Positions 24,440 to 32,504 of a stretch of 64,000 nt of DNA are shown here, in pieces (the stretch's first letter is position 1; each line of letters opens with the position of its first letter). Origin of the DNA: Streptomyces sp. Ag109_O5-1 (GTDB lineage: Bacteria; Actinomycetota; Actinomycetes; Streptomycetales; Streptomycetaceae). The notes under the pieces are model-generated. The model was not told the DNA's origin. It made no database searches and saw nothing but the letters and a program-made list of their open reading frames with translations. Position numbers and translations under genes: made by a program. Location of the stretch: assembly GCF_003814875.1 (NCBI RefSeq), contig NZ_RKQF01000001.1, positions 5,456,001 to 5,520,000 of the forward strand. Reading direction: 5' to 3'.

Positions 24440-25798
24440 ATGCGGGGGATCACGAGATTCGTCCGGTACCGGGGTCCGGGTCTGCGCACCGGGCTCCGGT
24501 GGAAGCTGAGCGCGGCGATCGCACTGGTCGGCGCGCTGGTCGCGATCGCGCTGAGCCTGGTGGTGCACAACGCCGCCCGGGTCTCGATGCTGGACAACGC
24601 CCGTGAGCTGGCCAACCAGCGGCTCCAGATCGGCCAGCGCAACTACGAGTCGTACGGACGGGCGAACTTCCCGGACGTCAAGGTCAACGACCCGCAGCTG
24701 CCGGACGCCCTGCGCGACCGGGTCGACGCGGGCCGCCGGGCGACCGACGTCATCGACCACGGCAGCGGTGCGCCGGACATCTGGGCGGCGGTGCAGGCCA
24801 AGGACGGGCGGGTGCTGTCCCTGCACGGCACCTTCCCGAACCGCAGCAGCAACGTACTGAAGGACCTCGACCAGGCCCTGGTCATCGGCTCCATCGCGGT
24901 GGTGCTCGGCGGCAGCGCGCTCGGCGTGCTGATCGGCGGACAGCTCTCGCGCCGGCTGCGCAAGGCGGCGGCCGCGGCCAACCAGGTCGCCCAGGGCGAG
25001 CCGGACGTACGGGTGCGGGAGGCGATCGGCGGAGTCGTCCGGGACGAGACCGACGACCTGGCGCGCGCGGTAGACGCCATGGCGGACGCGCTGCAGCAGC
25101 GGCTGGAGGCCGAGCGGCGGGTGACCGCCGACATCGCGCACGAGCTGCGGACGCCGGTGACAGGGCTGCTCACGGCGGCCGAACTCCTTCCGCCCGGCCG
25201 TCCGACCGAACTGGTCCTGGACCGGGCGAAGGCGATGCGCACCCTCGTCGAGGACGTCCTGGAGGTGGCCCGCCTCGACAGCGCCTCCGAGCGCGCCGAG
25301 CTGCAGGACATCATGCTGGGCGAGTTCGTCGCCCGGAGGGTGGCCGCGAAGGACCCCGGGATCGAGGTGCGGGTGGTGCACGAGTCGGAGGTCACCACCG
25401 ACCCGCGCCGTCTGGAGCGGGTGCTGTTCAACCTGCTCGCCAACGCGGCCCGGCACGGCAAGCCGCCCATCGAGGTGACCGTCGAGGGCCGGGTCATCCG
25501 GGTTCGCGACCACGGCCCCGGCTTCCCCGAGGAACTGCTCGTCGAGGGCCCGAGCCGGTTCCGCACCGGCAGCGCCGACCGCGCGGGCCAGGGCCACGGT
25601 CTGGGACTGACCATCGCGGCCGGACAGGCCCGGGTGCTGGGCGCCCGACTGACCTTCCGCAACATCCGTCCGGCGGGCGCACCCGACCACATCCCGGCGG
25701 AGGGCGCGGTGGCGGTGCTGTGGCTGCCCGAGCACGCGCCGACGGCCACGGGGAGCTACCCGATACTGCCGGGACCGGCGCAGGCCGGGAGCCGCTGA
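24440..25798 (+). CDS. cseC: Sensor histidine kinase CseC
   Basis: A 452-residue membrane sensor. Two helices (about 22-42 and 147-169) enclose an outside loop of about 105 residues; a HAMP segment follows, then the H-box DIAHELRTPV with His234, the N-box (NLLANAARHG) and G-boxes (DHGPGFPEE and GHGLGLTIA). It detects envelope damage and phosphorylates CseB. ATG 24440 lacks a strong ribosome site and may depend on coupling with cseB. Last gene of the operon. Confidence 0.95.
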   Translation: MRGITRFVRYRGPGLRTGLRWKLSAAIALVGALVAIALSLVVHNAARVSMLDNARELANQRLQIGQRNYESYGRANFPDVKVNDPQLPDALRDRVDAGRRATDVIDHGSGAPDIWAAVQAKDGRVLSLHGTFPNRSSNVLKDLDQALVIGSIAVVLGGSALGVLIGGQLSRRLRKAAAAANQVAQGEPDVRVREAIGGVVRDETDDLARAVDAMADALQQRLEAERRVTADIAHELRTPVTGLLTAAELLPPGRPTELVLDRAKAMRTLVEDVLEVARLDSASERAELQDIMLGEFVARRVAAKDPGIEVRVVHESEVTTDPRRLERVLFNLLANAARHGKPPIEVTVEGRVIRVRDHGPGFPEELLVEGPSRFRTGSADRAGQGHGLGLTIAAGQARVLGARLTFRNIRPAGAPDHIPAEGAVAVLWLPEHAPTATGSYPILPGPAQAGSR

Positions 25799-25814
25799 GG
25801 AGCGGTCGTGGCCG

Positions 25815-26150
25815 TCAGGTGACGGCCACGAGGATCTCCTCACCCCGTGACGGGAGCAGACCGTCCGTGCGCCCGGTGAAGTAACGGCCGGCGAGTTCCC
25901 CGGCGGACACATGCCGGATCTCACGGAAGCCGGCCGCCGCGGCCAGGGCCGTCATCCGCTCGGGCGAGTAGAAGCTCAGGAAGGGCGTGCCGGAGGCCCG
26001 GGCGCCCCGCTCTGCCACCCTCAGCTGCTCCTGCTGGTCGGGCTCGACGTCCTCGATCGGCCGCAGGAACGTCGTGACCAGCGTCGACCCGGAGGCCAGC
26101 TCGGCGATGTGCCGGAGGGTGGCGGCGATGGCGTCCTCGGTGAGGTACAT
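25815..26150 (-). pseudogene. SAM methyltransferase, C-terminal part (split by IS)
   Basis: A 111-residue fragment beginning MYLTEDAIAATLRHIAELA and continuing LVTTFLRPIEDVEP, PFLSFYSPERMTALAAAAGF, which is the C-terminal third of leucine-carboxyl-methyltransferase-like enzymes (TIGR00027). The N-terminal two thirds lie 1.8 kb away at 27978-28490 on the same strand. Joining the codons on either side of the IS gives an uninterrupted family-like ...ASAGV-T-MYLTED... sequence, so little or nothing was lost. Confidence 0.85.
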
Positions 26151-26161
26151 GGTGACCGTTC

Positions 26162-27790
26162 CTAGAGACTGAGCGGGCGTGAGTCCTGTTGCCAGGACTC
26201 GTGCTCAGCCGAACGCCCCGGACGGTGTTGGGCGTTCTGGTCGACCGCGTTCGCTCCGCGTCCGGCGCCGACGGATCGTGTCCGTGGTCCGGGGATGCGG
26301 GGGCGGTTTCCCTCACGCTCCGGGGTGCCCGCTCCGGCCTGGACGGTCCGATGCCCATGCACATCGCTCTGGTGTGCACGGGGCGGTGCCGTCCGTCGCC
26401 GGACCGGGTGTCCCAGGGCGCGTCGTCCGATCGCCACGGCTGCCGCGTCGTGGCGGGTGGTCTTCCTGGTCTTGGTGATGAGGGGTTTCTGCCAGTGTTG
26501 GGCACCCCACCGGGACGTGTAGGCGGGGTCGACGGCGATGACGGGGATGCCGGGTTCGGCCGCCATGGACACCAGCCGGGCCCGCAGCCTGGCTACCGGC
26601 ATGCCGGAGATCAGCTTGCGGAACTTCTTGCGGCGGCCGTGCTTCTCACGGGTCTTCTCCGCCTGAAAGTCGAGGTCCTCGACCGCGATCGCCAGGCTGT
26701 GGCGCCTGGCCCAGTGCAGCAGGCGGATCAGGGCATGCCGGACCTGCGCGTCACGATGAGAAGCCGTGCCGGTCAGCTCGTGGGCGAAGCGCAGTGGTTG
26801 GCCGGTGGGGTTGCCGTGCGCGTCAAGGCGCCAGGCCGCCAGATGATCGGCATTGGTGTCCACGCCGATCAGGCCGTTCGCGCGGGCCGCCTCCAGCGGC
26901 ACCGTCGAGGTGGGTGGGATGGTCCAGGACGCGGTCAGGTACCAGCGGCCGCGCTGCACGTCTTCGTGGATGCGGTAGGCCACGGCCCGGTGGGCGGTGA
27001 CGCGGTCGGCCCACTGCTCGGCCCGGTGCGCGAACGACACCTTCCCGGCGAGGACGTACCGGCCGTGCGGCGCGTTGGCCAGATGCGCCAGCGGTGCGGG
27101 GAGCTTGAGGGAGACCTCGCCGTCGGGCGTGACGCGGATGGTCTCGTTGCCGTGGCGCTTGCCGGACTCGCCGTCGGCCTCAAGGAACCGGCGTTCGGCG
27201 TGCCACCGGTGCCGCCACTGCTCGTGGGTGAGGTGGGCGGTCTCCAGTTGGTGGCGGGTCTTCAGCAGTCGCTTGCCGCCGCGCACCATGTGCATGACCC
27301 CGGCCTGCCAGTCGGCCTGCGCCGAGCGGAGCCGGTCTTCGAGGACGTGCAGGCGGCGTGACTTGGCGAACCACTCATGCCTGCTGTGATATCCGCCAGG
27401 AGCTCGTTTGGACCCCTTCTCGCCGATCGGCAGGGACAGCCGATGCCTGATGGTGCGCACCCCCGCCTGGAGGCTGTGGATGTGCGCGAGCCGGCCGCGG
27501 CGGGCGAGGGCCCACTGGTCGTGGGTGGCCTTCGTGATGGACCCGGCCCAGCGCGAGGAGGACTCCCCAGTCAGGACACGCTTGTGCTGTGCCCACTGCT
27601 CGCTGTCGTGCTGCAGCCCGGCCGCACACCGCGCCTTCAGATCACGGGAAGCCAGTGTGCCGAGAAGGTCGCCGACCATGCCGAGCACTTTCTCGTCCCC
27701 GGCGGTCAGGCCCTTGAGCCGGGTACGGACCGCGACGCCCGAGGGGCCGGGCACCACGAACGACGCCACCATCTCCCGCAGTCCACCCAC
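26162..27790 (-). CDS. TnpB-related RNA-guided nuclease, zinc finger lost
   Basis: A 542-residue protein from GTG 27790 (ATG 27772 is possible). The RuvC-like acids are present: Asp311 in LIGVDTNADHLAAW, Glu371 in LAIAVEDLDF and Asp448 in TRHDAAAVAIGRRALG. The N-terminal part is the WED/REC region. The usual Cys4 zinc finger between the second and third RuvC motifs is absent: DPAYTSRWGAQHW runs almost directly into TRKTTRHDAA. Annotators name such proteins IS200/IS605 TnpB-related. The C-terminal 70 residues are basic and lie over the presumed guide RNA region. Confidence 0.85.
   Translation of the reverse strand: MGGLREMVASFVVPGPSGVAVRTRLKGLTAGDEKVLGMVGDLLGTLASRDLKARCAAGLQHDSEQWAQHKRVLTGESSSRWAGSITKATHDQWALARRGRLAHIHSLQAGVRTIRHRLSLPIGEKGSKRAPGGYHSRHEWFAKSRRLHVLEDRLRSAQADWQAGVMHMVRGGKRLLKTRHQLETAHLTHEQWRHRWHAERRFLEADGESGKRHGNETIRVTPDGEVSLKLPAPLAHLANAPHGRYVLAGKVSFAHRAEQWADRVTAHRAVAYRIHEDVQRGRWYLTASWTIPPTSTVPLEAARANGLIGVDTNADHLAAWRLDAHGNPTGQPLRFAHELTGTASHRDAQVRHALIRLLHWARRHSLAIAVEDLDFQAEKTREKHGRRKKFRKLISGMPVARLRARLVSMAAEPGIPVIAVDPAYTSRWGAQHWQKPLITKTRKTTRHDAAAVAIGRRALGHPVRRRTAPPRAHQSDVHGHRTVQAGAGTPEREGNRPRIPGPRTRSVGAGRGANAVDQNAQHRPGRSAEHESWQQDSRPLSL
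26181..26200 (-). ncRNA. Candidate guide-RNA terminal hairpin at IS right end
   Basis: GAGTCCTG-GCAA-CAGGACTC forms a perfect 8-bp stem with a GCAA tetraloop, about 30 nt inside the right end and within the last codons of tnpB. In TnpB systems the omega RNA comes from this strand and place, and its guide is read from the flanking DNA. Here that flank is the methyltransferase sequence starting at about 26153. No expression evidence exists. Confidence 0.4.
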
Positions 27791-27977
27791 CCCATGTCAC
27801 CCCCGGTCCGGCATCGCAGAACTCCGTCACCACACCCAACGACCACCATCGCCGAAGGTCACGCATTCGATGCGAGAACTCCCGTTCCCCACCGGCGCAA
27901 GTGCGCCTGCCACCGCCGGGAGGCTCACTCCCGTGTGCCAGAACGCACTCAAATGCCGTCAACCCCCACCTGTTCAC

Positions 27978-28490
27978 AACCCCGGCGGAGGCGACCACGG
28001 CCGGCCGCTCCGGATCGAACCCGGCGGCCGCCAGCTGTCCCCACCAGTCCCCCTCGAAGTCCACCGGCACCAGCCGCAGCCAGCCGGGTATGCCGTACCC
28101 CAGCTCGGCCAGCCGCCCCCGCTTCCACTCCACCGCCCCGGCGCGGTCGGCCTCGAACACCCGCAGCCCCGCGGCCTCCGCGGCGGCCGCCCGGCGCTGC
28201 GCGAACGTGTCGAGCCCGGCCCCGAGGACGAGGTACTGGTCCACCCCGCGCCCGGCCTCCGCCTCCACCAGGTCCTCGACGAACCGGGCCCGGGCCACGA
28301 TGGACGCCCGGGTCCGCCGGGTTGCCTCGACGTCCATGTCCGACCGGGCCCGCCAGTCGTCGCCGGCGCCGGACAGCCGTAGCCCCACCTCGTCCTCGAT
28401 GACGTGGGGCGGTGCGTCGGCGTGCAGATGCAGCGCCCGCCACAGGGCGGTGCGGACGGCGGTGTGGTCGGGCCCTGTCCGCGTGGTCAT
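27978..28490 (-). pseudogene. SAM methyltransferase, N-terminal part (split by IS)
   Basis: 171 codons from ATG 28490 (TTRTGPDHTAVRTALWRALH). The SAM-binding motif is DQYLVLGAGLDTFAQRR, followed by VFEADRAGAVEWKRGRLAE and LVPVDFEGDWW, the standard layout of TIGR00027 methyltransferases. The family sequence ends at PAVVASAGV; beyond it the frame reads IS sequence. The matching C-terminal part is at 25815-26150. This fragment keeps the SAM site but loses the last helix-strand units, so activity is unlikely. Confidence 0.85.
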
Positions 28491-28492
28491 GC

Positions 28493-28926
28493 TCAGAACT
28501 CCTTGGAGAAGTCGAGCTCCTCGCTGCGCTGGGTCAGCGAGTACCAGTTGCCGTTGTCGTCGCGGAAGATCGCCTCGATGCCGTACGGCCGTTCCTTGGG
28601 CTCCTGGACGAACTCGACGCCCCGGGCGCTGAAGGTCTCGTAGTCCCCCCCCGGCAGTCGTCGGTGCGGAACGCCCCCGCGCCCATCACCCCCTTGGCGA
28701 CCAGCTTGCGCAGCGCCTCCGCGGACTCGGGGTCGAGGCCGGGTCCGTCCAGGCGCATCAGGGTGAGCCGGACGTCCGGCTGGCCCTTGGCACCGACGGT
28801 GACCCAGCGCATGTCCCCCATCGCGATGTCGTCGCGCACCTCGAAGCCGAGTTTCTCGGTGAAGAAGGCCTTGGTGCGCTGCTGGTCGAAGGTCCACACG
28901 GTGGTGATGGCCAGGCCCTGGATCAT
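28493..28926 (-). pseudogene. VOC-family protein, frameshifted at a run of 8 G
   Basis: The glyoxalase/bleomycin-resistance-like (PhnB/YaeR type) sequence starts MIQGLAITTVWTFDQQRTKA at 28926 and continues in one frame to FRTDDCRG, then resumes in another frame as DYETFSARGVEFVQEPKERP and DDNGNWYSLTQ to the stop at 28493. The switch falls in eight C on the plus strand (28645-28652). Six would restore a family-like frame (...DDCRGDYETF...). This is either a true frameshift or a homopolymer sequencing error. Its ATG overlaps the AraC stop by 4 nt. Confidence 0.82.
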
Positions 28927-29414
28927 GGCTCTGCTCTCCTGCTTCTCCGGACGGAAGGTGGCTGTTCCTGTCCGCCACGGTAGGCAGGCTGGTCCGGGCC
29001 GCGCTTCTCGGAAGTTGCGCTCCTGCCGGGGAAGCCGCCGGCCCAGAGCAGGGCGTAGCAGCCGGGGATGAGGGAGGCGCCGCGGCCGACGTGCGCGGTC
29101 CGGTACTCGGTGGGGCTGAGCCCCGTACGGCTCTTGAACTTCGCCGAGAAGGTGCCGAGGCTGCTGAAGCCGACCAGGTGGCAGATCTCGGTGACGGTGA
29201 GGTCCGCGCTCCGGAGCAGCTCCTCCGCCCGCTCGATCCTGCGGTGCGTCAGATACTGGCCGGGCGTCTCGCCGTACGCCTCCTTGAAGGCGCGGAGGAA
29301 GTGATACCGCGAGTACCCGGCGTGCGCGGCGACCGCGTCGAGGTCCAGGCCCGGGTCGGCCCAGTCCCGGTCCATGGCGTCCTTGGCACGCCGTAGCTGA
29401 CGCAGTTTGTCCAT
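28923..29414 (-). CDS. AraC family transcriptional regulator
   Basis: A 163-residue regulator whose first 105 residues are an AraC DNA-binding domain with two helix-turn-helices: LDAVAAHAGYSRYHFLRAFK and VTEICHLVGFSSLGTFSAKF, then the signature SRTGLSPTEYR. It has no large ligand domain; the C-terminal 55 residues are short and basic. ATG 29414 is used. It is coupled by a 4-nt overlap to the VOC gene, a frequent AraC-VOC pair, suggesting control of, or response to, the same small molecule. Confidence 0.9.
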   Translation of the reverse strand: MDKLRQLRRAKDAMDRDWADPGLDLDAVAAHAGYSRYHFLRAFKEAYGETPGQYLTHRRIERAEELLRSADLTVTEICHLVGFSSLGTFSAKFKSRTGLSPTEYRTAHVGRGASLIPGCYALLWAGGFPGRSATSEKRGPDQPAYRGGQEQPPSVRRSRRAEP

Positions 29415-29492
29415 GAGGCCGATGGTGACACGCGGCACTGACAACGCCGGCCGCCGCAGCGCGGCCGCGGGACAACGGCGGGACAACCGAAA

Positions 29493-29531
29493 GCGGGTGG
29501 TTCCGGGGATGCGGTCCCCGGAACCACCCGC
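29493..29531 (-). terminator. Rho-independent-like terminator after MFS gene
   Basis: A perfect 17-bp stem (29493-29509 with 29515-29531) with a 5-nt loop lies 15 bp downstream of the MFS stop codon. There is no T-run. It also separates the MFS gene from the AraC start at 29414. Confidence 0.85.
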
Positions 29532-29545
29532 TCCTGGCTCGTTTC

Positions 29546-31144
29546 TCAGACGGCCTCGACCATCGGCATCGGCGCCGCCTCGTCGGAGCCCGCCTTCTGG
29601 GCCCCGCCCTTCAGCGGGACCTCCTTGACGAACACCGCCGCGACCAGCACCGCCACGGCGATCCCGGCGCCGAGCAGGAACGCCGAGTGCGTGCCGGCCG
29701 ACACCGCGTGCTGGTAAGCCTCGCGGGCCACCGCCGGCAGCTTCGCCAGGCTCTTCGCGTCCAGCTGCGCCGACTGCTCGGTGATCTTGGAGCCGATCGA
29801 ACCGGCCCGCTCGGCCATGACGTCCTTGACCCGGTTGTTGAAGATCGCGCCCATGATGGCGACACCGAAGGAGGAGCCGAGGGTACGGAACAGGGTGGTC
29901 GAGGAGGACGCGACGCCCATGTCCTTCATCTCCACGCTGTTCTGCGCGACCAGCATGGTGATCTGCATCAGGCAGCCCATACCGAGTCCGACGACGGCCA
30001 TGAACACGCCGGAGGTGAGGCGGGAGGTGTCCGTGTCCATGGTGGACAGCAGGTACATCCCGACGGCCAGCAGCACACCGCCGGCGATCGGGAAGACCTT
30101 GTAGCGGCCGCTGTTGGTGGTGACCCGCCCGGCGACCATCGAGGTCACCAGCATCGCGCCGAGCATCGGAAGGAGCAGCAGACCGGAGTTGGTCGCGGAC
30201 GCACCCTGCACGGACTGCTGGTACAGCGGCAGGAACAGCGTGGCGCCGAACATCACGAAGCCCACGATGAAGCCGATGATCGACATCAGGGTGAAGTTGC
30301 GGCTGCGGAAGATGTGCAGCGGCAGGACCGGCTCGGCGGCCTTGGTCTGCCAGAAGACGAACCCGACGAGGGCGGCGACACCGATGGCGATCAGTTCCAT
30401 GATCCGCGCGGACGTCCAGGCGTACTCGGAACCGCCCCAGGTGGTGACCAGCACGATCGAGGTGATGCCGAGGGTCAGCAGGCCGGCGCCGAGGTAGTCG
30501 ATACGGGCCTTGTTCCGCTTCTTCGGCAGGTGCAGTACGGCGCTGATGGCGATCAGCGCGACGACGCCGAGCGGCAGGTTGATGTAGAAGGCCCAGCGCC
30601 AGCCCCAGTTGTCGGTGATGGTGCCGCCGACCAGCGGGCCGCCGATCATCGCGAGCGCCATGACGCCGGCCATCATGCCCTGGTACTTGCCGCGCTCACG
30701 GGGCGGGATCAGGTCACCGATGATCGCCATGACGCCGACCATCAGACCACCGGCGCCGAGCCCCTGAACGGCCCGGAACCCGATCAGCTCGCCCATGTTC
30801 TGGGCCATGCCGCTGAGCGCGGAGCCGATCAGGAAGATGACTATGGAGGTCATGAAGGCGCCCTTGCGCCCGTACATGTCGCCGATCTTGCCCCAGAGCG
30901 GAGTCGACGCGGCGGTCGCCAGGGTGTAGCCGGTCACGACCCACGACAGGTGTTCGAGGCCGCCCAGCTCGCCCACGATCGTCGGCATCGCGGTGCCCAC
31001 GATCATGTTGTCGAGCATGGCGAGCATCATCGCGATCATGAGGGCCAGCAGCACGACCCGTACGCTCTTGGGCTGTTTCTCCGGCTGGTCCGCCGTGTCC
31101 TGTGGCTGCTCCTGGCCGGTGCCGGCCGCCTGGGTGTCCGCCAT
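29546..31144 (-). CDS. MFS drug efflux transporter, DHA2 (14-TMS) type
   Basis: A 532-residue exporter of the EmrB/QacA group with about 14 helices. Motif A-like GKIGDMYGRKGAFM and the DHA2 motif near LGGLEHLSWVVTGYTLATA are visible; the N-terminus is polar (ADTQAAGTGQEQPQD). ATG 31144 is chosen for GGGGGAG 8 nt upstream; the earlier GTG at 31153 would overlap it. It diverges from a TetR gene 170 bp away, a classic pump-repressor pair. Substrates are unknown but likely hydrophobic drugs. Confidence 0.93.
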   Translation of the reverse strand: MADTQAAGTGQEQPQDTADQPEKQPKSVRVVLLALMIAMMLAMLDNMIVGTAMPTIVGELGGLEHLSWVVTGYTLATAASTPLWGKIGDMYGRKGAFMTSIVIFLIGSALSGMAQNMGELIGFRAVQGLGAGGLMVGVMAIIGDLIPPRERGKYQGMMAGVMALAMIGGPLVGGTITDNWGWRWAFYINLPLGVVALIAISAVLHLPKKRNKARIDYLGAGLLTLGITSIVLVTTWGGSEYAWTSARIMELIAIGVAALVGFVFWQTKAAEPVLPLHIFRSRNFTLMSIIGFIVGFVMFGATLFLPLYQQSVQGASATNSGLLLLPMLGAMLVTSMVAGRVTTNSGRYKVFPIAGGVLLAVGMYLLSTMDTDTSRLTSGVFMAVVGLGMGCLMQITMLVAQNSVEMKDMGVASSSTTLFRTLGSSFGVAIMGAIFNNRVKDVMAERAGSIGSKITEQSAQLDAKSLAKLPAVAREAYQHAVSAGTHSAFLLGAGIAVAVLVAAVFVKEVPLKGGAQKAGSDEAAPMPMVEAV

Positions 31145-31172
31145 CTCTCCCACTCCCCCTGGCGACAGCTAC

Positions 31173-31239
31173 TTACTTGCCGCCCGGCTAGTTCGTTACA
31201 CTAGGAAGGTAGACCTGTCACTAGCCGGGCGTCAAGTAA
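31173..31239. promoter_or_regulatory. Long inverted repeat between MFS and TetR genes
   Basis: Arm 1 is 31173-31191 (TTACTTGCCGCCCGGCTAG) and arm 2 is 31221-31239, its reverse complement with one mismatch in 19. The spacer is 29 bp and holds GTTACACTAGGAAGGTAG. Placed between divergent genes, the arms are the likely TetR operators; two dimers could bind, or the whole may be looped. Confidence 0.65.
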
Positions 31240-31313
31240 GTTACGGGGCCGGGCGTCCGGGTCCGCCTGCCGGCCGGCAGGCGAGTTTTCGCGGGAGTGC
31301 GAGGAGTAAGAGG

Positions 31314-31913
31314 ATGGGCGTCACCATGGACGGCACCAAGCAGCAGCGTCGCGGGAACACCCGCCAGCGCATCCAGGACGTGGCCCTCGAACTCTTCGCC
31401 GAGCAGGGCTACGAGAAGACCTCCCTGCGGGAGATCGCCGAGCGCCTCGACGTGACCAAGGCCGCCCTGTACTACCACTTCAAGACCAAGGAAGAGATCC
31501 TGGTCAGCGTCTTCGAGGACCTGACACAGCCGATCCAGGACCTCATCGAGTGGGGCAAGGGCCAGCCGCACACCCTGGAGACCAAGCAGGAGATCGTACG
31601 GCGCTACAGCCAGGCGCTCGCCGAGGCCGAACCGCTGTTCCGCTTCATGCAGGAGAACCAGGCGACGGTCCGGGAACTGAGGATCGGCGACACCTTCAAG
31701 GACCGGATGCGCGGTCTGCGGAACATCCTCATGGACCCGGACGCACCCCTGACCGACCAGGTCCGCTGCGTCAGCGCGATCTTCACGCTGCACGCCGGGA
31801 TGTTCATCATGCAGGACATCGAAGGCGACCCCCAGAAGAAGCGCGAGGCCGCTCTGGAGGTCGCGGTGGACCTGGTGACCCAGGCCCACAGGGGTTCTTC
31901 CGACGCCCGCTAG
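31314..31913 (+). CDS. TetR family repressor of the divergent MFS pump
   Basis: A 199-residue TetR protein. The helix-turn-helix is in RQRIQDVALELFAEQGYEKT then SLREIAERLDVTKAALYYHF; the C-terminal half is all-helical with a likely ligand pocket. ATG 31314 has GAGGAG 7 nt upstream. Divergence from the exporter and the operator-like repeat between them suggest it represses both genes until a drug binds. Confidence 0.93.
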   Translation: MGVTMDGTKQQRRGNTRQRIQDVALELFAEQGYEKTSLREIAERLDVTKAALYYHFKTKEEILVSVFEDLTQPIQDLIEWGKGQPHTLETKQEIVRRYSQALAEAEPLFRFMQENQATVRELRIGDTFKDRMRGLRNILMDPDAPLTDQVRCVSAIFTLHAGMFIMQDIEGDPQKKREAALEVAVDLVTQAHRGSSDAR

Positions 31914-31952
31914 TCCGGCCGGACTCCGGTCGGACGGCGGCCGGACTTCGGG

Positions 31953-32504
31953 TCAGACCTTGAGGCCCTTGGCGCGCAGGAAGGCGACCGGGTCGACGGC
32001 GGAGCCGTAGTTCGGGGTCGTACGGATCTCGAAGTGCAGGTGCGGCCCGGTGGAGTTGCCGGTGTTGCCGGACCGGCCGATGTGCTGACCGGTCTTCACG
32101 GTCTGCCCGATCCTGACGTCGACGCGCGAGAGATGCGCGTACTGCGAGTACTGGCCGCTCGCGTGCTTGATGACGATGGCGTTGCCGTACGCGGGACCGT
32201 CACCGGCGCCGTTGCCGCCGGCCTTGACGACGGTGCCGTCGTGCGCGGCGACGACGTCGGTGCCGCTCGGCACCGCGAAGTCCTGGCCGCTGTGCTTGGC
32301 GGCCCACATGCCGCCGGCCTGGTTGAAGGTCGCGGAGAGGGTGTACTTCTTCACCGGGTCGACCCAGGCGGCGGCACTGGAGGTGGTGGCCGACGCGACC
32401 CCCGACCCCACCACGGCCGCGACCCCGACACCGGCGGCCAGAACGGCGGCCCGGTTGCGGAGCGAGGACGTACGGGGGGCACGGAAAGCGGCGCGCAGGG
32501 ACAT
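31953..32504 (-). CDS. Secreted M23 family metallopeptidase (peptidoglycan hydrolase)
   Basis: A 183-residue secreted LytM-type endopeptidase. A signal peptide (basic APRTSSLRNR, then VLAAGVGVAAVVGSGVASA) is followed by the zinc-binding HSGQDFAV (His-x3-Asp) and GPHLHFEIR motifs. It should cut peptide cross-links in the wall. ATG 32504 has GAGG 6 nt upstream. A long untranslated stretch precedes it. It may belong to the SigE or c-di-AMP regulon, which I cannot show from the sequence. Confidence 0.94.
   Translation of the reverse strand: MSLRAAFRAPRTSSLRNRAAVLAAGVGVAAVVGSGVASATTSSAAAWVDPVKKYTLSATFNQAGGMWAAKHSGQDFAVPSGTDVVAAHDGTVVKAGGNGAGDGPAYGNAIVIKHASGQYSQYAHLSRVDVRIGQTVKTGQHIGRSGNTGNSTGPHLHFEIRTTPNYGSAVDPVAFLRAKGLKV

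Larger units (their letters stand above)
26154..27977 (-). mobile_element. TnpB-only insertion sequence (IS200/IS605, IS1341-like)
   Basis: About 1.82 kb inserted in a methyltransferase gene, in the same orientation as that gene. It carries a single tnpB-like frame and no Y1 transposase tnpA, so it would need help in trans. No target duplication is visible, as expected for this superfamily. The right end has an 8-bp hairpin (26181-26200). Both ends are estimates within a few bases, taken from where the host reading frame stops and resumes; the left end (high coordinates) begins near GTGAACAGGTGGGGGTTGAC. Confidence 0.8.

Noticed and set aside
27642..28490. 282-residue methyltransferase frame read into the IS element
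   Set aside because: Family similarity ends at 27978; the remaining residues are IS sequence.
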